A stretch of 64,000 nucleotides of DNA from Lysinibacillus fusiformis (GTDB lineage: Bacteria; Bacillota; Bacilli; Bacillales_A; Planococcaceae), in NCBI RefSeq assembly GCF_016925635.1, contig NZ_CP070490.1:2176001-2240000 (forward strand), given 5' to 3'. Below the pieces are notes generated by a model that ran no database searches, was not told where the DNA came from, and saw only the letters and a program-made list of their open reading frames with translations. The position numbers and the translations under genes were made by a program. Below, in pieces: positions 59,562-64,000 of this stretch. Every line of letters begins with the position of its first letter. Positions within the stretch are counted from its first letter, which is position 1.

Positions 59562-60194
59562 TTATTTCTTTTTCTTAAAGGCAGAAGTTACTTTAGGCTC
59601 TGTACCATTGACTAAACGTTTAATATTTTCTATGTGCAGGATGATGGCTATGCCAAAAAGAAGAACAGCTATAATGGTTGGGCCAATGCCAGGAATCCAT
59701 AAATAAGTGGCTGTACAAAAAACGAGATAAAACTCTAGAACACCAACAATTAAATAATTTGTTGCAAAGGATAAAATAACAAATAAAATAAGTGCAAATA
59801 AACCAATCTTCCAATCGACAGCAAGTAAAATTCCGATAATGGAGGCAGTTCCTTTTCCGCCATTGAAGCCCATATAGAAAGGGAAATTATGACCTAAAAT
59901 GACCCCAGCAGCCATAATGTAGGTAAGCAGCCATATTTGTTCTTCTGTTAAATGAGTGAAGTCCGCTAGATAAAAATGTGCACCGATAATAGCTACAACG
60001 CCTTTGCCAATATCGATGAGGGCTACTAAAACGCCATATTTCCAGCCGAGGGAAAGAGTAGCATTAGAGGCACCGGCATTGCCGTGGCCCGCTTTTTTTA
60101 AATCAACCCCCGATAAAAACTGTGCCACTTTAGAGCCGTGAATACAGCCAATTAAATAGCCAATAATAAGAAAAGTGATCACGGCCTTTACCAT
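59562..60194 (-). CDS. PlsY/YneS-family glycerol-3-phosphate acyltransferase paralog
   Basis: 210 residues, RBS ggagga. Five to seven hydrophobic segments. Motif 2 GHGNAGASNATLSLGWKYG and motif 3 GHNFPFYMGFNGGKGTA match PlsY well. Motif 1, usually G-S-I-P-x-G-x, reads GCIHGSK here, so the phosphate-binding loop is altered. It may transfer acyl groups from acyl-phosphate to glycerol-3-phosphate, or have a changed substrate. Canonical plsY is likely elsewhere. Confidence 0.78.
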   Translation of the reverse strand: MVKAVITFLIIGYLIGCIHGSKVAQFLSGVDLKKAGHGNAGASNATLSLGWKYGVLVALIDIGKGVVAIIGAHFYLADFTHLTEEQIWLLTYIMAAGVILGHNFPFYMGFNGGKGTASIIGILLAVDWKIGLFALILFVILSFATNYLIVGVLEFYLVFCTATYLWIPGIGPTIIAVLLFGIAIILHIENIKRLVNGTEPKVTSAFKKKK

Positions 60195-60290
60195 AAAAAT
60201 CCTCCTCTCAAAATTTTTTCTAAAATAGTGTATGCGTTCATATTACGTATAAGAGCAGACAGAAGTTTCGGAAAAAATAAAATTTACATG

Positions 60291-60319
60291 TTGACAGAAA
60301 AAAACTCTATGTTTATACT
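60291..60319 (+). promoter_or_regulatory. SigA promoter for the S-box metY transcript
   Basis: -35 TTGACA (60291-60296), 17-nt spacer, -10 TATACT (60314-60319). It lies just upstream of the riboswitch. Confidence 0.85.
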
Positions 60320-60347
60320 GTGTAACAACGATGGAAATTGAATCTCA

Positions 60348-60513
60348 TACTCTTATCAAGAGCGGCGGAGGGATAGGCCCTATGATGCCCGGCAACCAGT
60401 AAGTAACGAGCTTACTAAGGTGCTAATTCCTACAGATTCTTACTTGGATCTGGCAGATAAGGGGAGGAAAACTTGCAACCGCAACCCTCTTCTTAGCTGA
60501 AGAGGGTTTTTGT
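60348..60513 (+). promoter_or_regulatory. SAM-I riboswitch (S-box) with terminator
   Basis: Contains the S-box landmarks: CTCTTATCAAGAG at the start, the GGCGGAGGGATAGGCCCTATGA core, GCCCGGCAACC, AAGGTGCTAATTCC, and the closing strand near GATCTGGCAGATAAG. A rho-independent terminator follows (CCCTCTTC / GAAGAGGG at 60485-60507, then T-run). High SAM should fold the aptamer and end transcription before metY. Confidence 0.93.
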
Positions 60514-60580
60514 TTTCTACAGAAAAATCCTCCTCATCTCCGGTACCATCGTAAAAAAAATAACCATTTGGAGGTACACA

Positions 60581-61882
60581 ATGACAAATTTTAAACCAGA
60601 AACATTGCTGTTACATGGCGGTCAAGAGCCAGACCCAGTGACGGGTTCTCGAACAGTTCCTGTCTATCGCTCAACTGCTTTCGTATTTAAAGACACTGCT
60701 CATGCGCAACGTCTTTTTGCCTTAGAGGAAGCAGGGAACATTTACACAAGGATTACCAATCCAACTGTTGATGTGTTTGAAAAACGTGTGGCTTTATTGG
60801 AAGGTGGAACAGCAGCAGTAGCACTTTCATCTGGTGCAGCAGCTATCGCATTTTCCATTTTAAATCTAGCTGGAGCTGGTGATGAGATAGTAGCAGCTAG
60901 TTCTTTATATGGTGGTACTTATAATTTATTTGCTAACACATTACCAAACTATGGTATTAAAACAATTTTTGTAGATGAAACAAACCCAGAGAATTTCAAG
61001 GCGGCGATTACTGATAAAACAAAAGCAGTCTTTGCTGAAGTGTATGGTAATCCAAGCTTAAAGGTTTTAGATATTGAAGCAGTAGCTAAAATTGCACATG
61101 ATAATGGTCTACCATTAATTATTGACAGTACGTTTGCTTCTCCTTACGGTTCTACACCTATTGAATACGGTGCAGATGTTGTAGTACATTCAGCAACTAA
61201 ATGGATAGGTGGTCATGGTACAACTTTAGGGGGCGTTGTTGTAGACGCTGGTAAGTTTGATTGGACTAGTGGTCGATTCCCAGGTTTTACTGAACCAGAT
61301 GCTTCTTACCATGGTTTACGTTATGGAATTGATACAGCTTCTGCGGCCTTTGCTACGAAGCTACGCGTACAATTATTACGTGATTTTGGTCCAACATTAA
61401 GTGCAGATGCTGCCTTTAATTTATTACAAGGTTTAGAAACGCTTCATTTGCGTATCCCTAAACACAATGAAAATGCATTGGCAGTGGCTGAATATTTACG
61501 AAACCACCCATCTGTGGAGTATGTAAATTATAATGGCCTGGAAGATTTTCCAACACATGAATTGGCAAAGAAATATTTAAGAAATGGCTTCGGTTCAGTG
61601 CTTACATTTGGCATTAAAGGTGGACGTGAAGCTGGGCGAAAGCTTATTGATAGCGTAAAGCTATTTTCACATGTAGCAAATGTAGGTGATGCTAAGTCAT
61701 TAATTATTCATCCTGCTTCCACTACACATCAGCAACTATCAGCAGACGAATTAGTTCAAGCTGGTGTAACCGAGTCGCTCATTCGCTTATCCATCGGTTT
61801 AGAGGCAATAGAGGATATTATTGCTGATTTAGATCAAGCCATTACACAGGCAACAACTACTGAACAAACAGTAGAAGCCTAA
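60581..61882 (+). CDS. metY: O-acetylhomoserine sulfhydrylase
   Basis: 433 residues, RBS ggaggt. Cys/Met-metabolism PLP enzyme: YTRITNPTVDVFEKRVALLEGG near residue 57, SSGAAAIAFSILNL, EVYGNPSLKVLDIEA, PLP Lys in VVHSATKWIGGHGTTLGG near 205, and IIHPASTTHQQLSADEL near 370. The length over 420 residues and the TxxxPGF-type insertion (FPGFTEPDASYHG) separate it from cystathionine gamma-synthase. It makes homocysteine from O-acetylhomoserine and sulfide. Control by the upstream S-box fits. Confidence 0.93.
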   Translation: MTNFKPETLLLHGGQEPDPVTGSRTVPVYRSTAFVFKDTAHAQRLFALEEAGNIYTRITNPTVDVFEKRVALLEGGTAAVALSSGAAAIAFSILNLAGAGDEIVAASSLYGGTYNLFANTLPNYGIKTIFVDETNPENFKAAITDKTKAVFAEVYGNPSLKVLDIEAVAKIAHDNGLPLIIDSTFASPYGSTPIEYGADVVVHSATKWIGGHGTTLGGVVVDAGKFDWTSGRFPGFTEPDASYHGLRYGIDTASAAFATKLRVQLLRDFGPTLSADAAFNLLQGLETLHLRIPKHNENALAVAEYLRNHPSVEYVNYNGLEDFPTHELAKKYLRNGFGSVLTFGIKGGREAGRKLIDSVKLFSHVANVGDAKSLIIHPASTTHQQLSADELVQAGVTESLIRLSIGLEAIEDIIADLDQAITQATTTEQTVEA

Positions 61883-62217
61883 GCTTTAGAACATAGGGAA
61901 GAATGTTGTAGCGTTTACGTATTTTCTCATTCGATTGGCCTCATTTGGTAATGCGTTAAACGTTGCTACATCAACCAATTGCTACATCCGTTAATTATCA
62001 GAACCTTATAAAAAATAATACCAAGTAATTTTATATGTATTATTGACTTAATTAAATCCTTGTTATATACTAGGAAATAAGTTAAGGGTACGAAAATTCT
62101 TGTTAAAAAAGGTAAATGTTTTCATAAGTGCTCCCCCACTTTTGAATATATAGAAGAGCAGTTGCCTAGCCAGTAACTGCTCTTCCCAAAAAAACTGATG
62201 ATAAAGGAGTGTTTAAA
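61883..62217. other. intergenic region with a hairpin lacking a T-run
   Basis: No gene seen. GAAGAGCAGTT / AACTGCTCTTC (62152-62187) is a strong stem followed by A's, not T's. Near 61,906-61,970 the halves GTAGCGTTTA and TAAACGTTGCTAC roughly pair and could end metY. Nothing else assigned. Confidence 0.45.
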
Positions 62218-62604
62218 ATGGGTAATATCTATAGTGCACAAAACATTGTATCCTATCTAATATATGAGCTAAATGAAGGGCATGTCTTTGTCAACAATAA
62301 GTCCATTCAACACCTTCTTACATCAGTCGAAAGAAAATGGCAGCAAGTCTTTGGTCATACAGCATTTCAAGAACATGTTTTTGCTGAAGAGGAAGACTAT
62401 ACTGTTAAGGAAGTATTTGAGGCATATGAACAGTACGGTGTGAGCCATATCTCACTTCCTGCGACAGAGATTTACTTAAAATATGGTACATTTCAATTAG
62501 TGGAACGTACGTATGCAATACCAAATTTTACAGAAGAAGAAATTAGTCTTGTTCAACAAGCTTTAGCACAATATCGTTATCAATTGCTTTCAAAAGCAAG
62601 TTAA
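62218..62604 (+). CDS. hypothetical protein (128 aa)
   Basis: ATG at 62218 after RBS aaaggag. Soluble, acidic, helical (NIVSYLIYELNEGHVFVNNK, TEEEISLVQQALAQYRYQLLS). No family recognised. Single gene with its own terminator. Confidence 0.65.
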   Translation: MGNIYSAQNIVSYLIYELNEGHVFVNNKSIQHLLTSVERKWQQVFGHTAFQEHVFAEEEDYTVKEVFEAYEQYGVSHISLPATEIYLKYGTFQLVERTYAIPNFTEEEISLVQQALAQYRYQLLSKAS

Positions 62605-62621
62605 AACCCCCTCATATATTT

Positions 62622-62660
62622 AAGCTCATTCTCTGCTGCTACAGGGAATGAGTTTTTTCT
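62622..62660 (+). terminator. Rho-independent terminator
   Basis: Stem CTCATTC / GAATGAG region followed by six T. Confidence 0.7.
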
Positions 62661-62879
62661 TTAAAGGGATTGTTATGAATGTCCGAGCATACATATATAT
62701 AATAGAAGAAAGACATTCGTATATTGAAATGTAAATAGTCAATATTTGTTCAAATCTTATAGAATGATTAATAAAACGTATAATAAAGGGAATGAAACCG
62801 ATTTCTTTTGCACATCTAGAGAAAACAAATGTCCTTCCTAGAAAGATTTTTCTTGTGCAATGTATGTATTTGCGTTACA

Positions 62880-63066
62880 ATTTTCTTTAAGTTAAATTTT
62901 GAATTATTTGAATTTGTATGTGTTCCAACACATATAGAAATAGCGAAACTCATACAAAGAAGAGTTGTTGGCTAAAGACTGCGGTGGGTGTCAAATAGTC
63001 ATGACACAACCCCATGGAGAATTAGCTTTAATGAAACTGCGGAATGTAAGTTGGAGGGAATAACAA
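62880..63066 (+). other. structured leader upstream of hom
   Basis: The 400-bp gap before hom has no gene. From about 62,940 nested stems can be drawn: AACTC / GAGTT (62949-62968), GGCTAA / TTAGCT (about 62971 and 63024), and GGG-TGTC / GACAC-AACCC around 62,985-63,013. It is not a T-box (no GGUGGNACCGCG) or a lysine or SAM switch that I recognise. It could be a leader regulating hom. Confidence 0.4.
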
Positions 63067-63068
63067 GA

Positions 63069-64000
63069 ATGGCAACTATAAAGGCAGCGATTTTAGGATT
63101 TGGAACGGTAGGTCAGGGGATCTACCATATTTTAAATGAAAAACGAGAAGAGCTAAAAAATAAATTAGGTATTGAATTAGAGGTAGCGAAGATTTTAGTG
63201 ACAGATGCTAGTCGCGAACGTGTGCCAGGAACAGCACATTTAATGACAACAAGCATGGATGAAGTCTTAGCAGAACCAGGTATGCAGGTTGTGTTTGAAG
63301 CAATTGTTAACGAAGAGCCTGCATACAGTTATTTAAAGCGAGCAGTTGAACATAAATGTCATGTTATTACAGCCAATAAAGTGATGTTTGCCAAACGAGG
63401 TTTAGAGTTGCAGGATCTTGCAAAAGCTAATGGCGTTTTTGTAGGCTATGAGGCTACTACTGCTGGTGGTGTACCTGTTATTAAAACAATGAAAAATATT
63501 TTACTTGTAAATGATGTAAGTCGTATACAAGGCGTCTTAAATGGCACATGTAACTATATTTTAACAAAAATGCGTGCACAGGGCTGGTCTTTCGAAACAG
63601 CTTTAAAAGAGGCACAAGGCTTAGGTTATGCTGAAGCAGATCCATATAATGATATATCTGGGCAGGATGCATTTAAAAAATTAATGATTTTAAGTGCCTT
63701 AGCTTTTGGAGAGCAACCAGATTGGTCAGATGTAGAAGTGATTGGGATCGATAGTATCTCTGCTGAACAAGTTCGTGAAGCGTGTGAAAATGGTCTGCGT
63801 TACCGCCATGTAGCTGAAGTGGAGAAACGGGCTGACGGTAAAATTATTGCTAAAGTCGGTCCACAACTAGTTGATAAAGAGCATCCACTTTATCCAGTCG
63901 ATGATGTGTTTAATGCGGTGGCATTAGAGACTAACTATATTGGTACATTAACATTAGTTGGTCCTGGAGCAGGGATGTACCCAACTGCGAGTGTCATGGT
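63069..64000 (+). CDS. hom: homoserine dehydrogenase (3' end outside the window)
   Basis: About 310 residues are visible. NAD(P)-binding opening ATIKAAILGFGTVGQGIYHIL (GxGxxG), HVITANKVMFAKRGLEL with the catalytic-region Lys, YEATTAGGVPVIKTMKNIL, LNGTCNYILTKM and GYAEADPYNDISGQDAFKKLMIL. It reduces aspartate semialdehyde to homoserine, feeding methionine and threonine. RBS ggaggg precedes the ATG. In Bacilli thrC and thrB usually follow, but lie outside this window. Confidence 0.95.
   Translation, partial: MATIKAAILGFGTVGQGIYHILNEKREELKNKLGIELEVAKILVTDASRERVPGTAHLMTTSMDEVLAEPGMQVVFEAIVNEEPAYSYLKRAVEHKCHVITANKVMFAKRGLELQDLAKANGVFVGYEATTAGGVPVIKTMKNILLVNDVSRIQGVLNGTCNYILTKMRAQGWSFETALKEAQGLGYAEADPYNDISGQDAFKKLMILSALAFGEQPDWSDVEVIGIDSISAEQVREACENGLRYRHVAEVEKRADGKIIAKVGPQLVDKEHPLYPVDDVFNAVALETNYIGTLTLVGPGAGMYPTASVM

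Noticed and set aside
62152-62187. Hairpin before the 62218 gene as a terminator for metY
   Set aside because: Strong stem but followed by A's; no T-run in either useful direction at the right side, so kept only as a hairpin.
62940-63060. T-box riboswitch before hom
   Set aside because: The conserved T-box sequence and a following terminator/antiterminator pair are absent.

Overview
The window is low-GC Bacillota DNA. The gene set (YqhG/YqhH pair, bacilliredoxin of the YtxJ type, Bce-type detoxification module, YjfB-like protein, S-box upstream of metY) and the AT-rich codon use point to a spore-former of the Bacillaceae/Planococcaceae. My best guess, from recall only, is Lysinibacillus. No rRNA, tRNA or CRISPR array was seen.

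Layout. 1-2.8 kb: a minus-strand ABC exporter operon led by a LytTR-type regulator fused to a degenerate ATPase domain. 2.9-6.2 kb: iron uptake and reduction genes with two Fur boxes and an AraC regulator. 6.3-8.6 kb: yqhH-yqhG. 8.6-15.2 kb: ArsR/AHSA1 pair, LysE exporter, LysR regulator beside acetoacetate CoA-transferase (scoAB), VOC protein, YtxJ-like protein and a lipoprotein.

15,451-29,843 is an integrated element of about 14.3 kb. Perfect 57-bp direct repeats flank it. The repeat is the 3' end of a structured RNA gene on the minus strand (about 29,787-29,951) that I read as a 6S RNA. The element carries an integrase, divergent repressor and excisionase, a primase/VirE-type helicase, a candidate origin, a ladder of small genes, an ArpU-like sigma-region-4 protein, and an AT-rich cargo zone. 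No capsid, tail or terminase genes are visible, so it looks like a phage satellite (PICI-like). The cargo includes four tandem paralogous small genes of unknown function, a 466-residue treble-clef-like protein, and a cassette with a stand-alone pyruvate-kinase C-domain-like protein.

30.2-48.0 kb returns to chromosome: phnA-like gene, zinc-finger membrane protein, HD hydrolase, dispersed repeats, a complete BceRS-AB module with a palindromic operator, a diguanylate cyclase, a yjfB-response regulator operon with a SigD-like promoter, a LysM-3D hydrolase, Cu/Zn SOD, and a catabolic cluster (M20 amidohydrolase, NhaC-type antiporter, regulator, enolase-superfamily epimerase, GNAT) that may interconvert N-acyl amino acids.

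48-64 kb: FhuF-like protein; a Fur-box-driven, terminator-ended transcript without a gene (candidate FsrA-like sRNA); EmrE-type exporter, pepT, yhhN, nitroreductase, succinate CoA-transferase, DASS transporter, plsY-like gene; then SAM riboswitch-metY and the start of hom.

Recurring oddity: three genes have a well-placed Shine-Dalgarno in front of an ATA codon exactly where the start Met is expected (5,374; 25,617; 31,862 minus).
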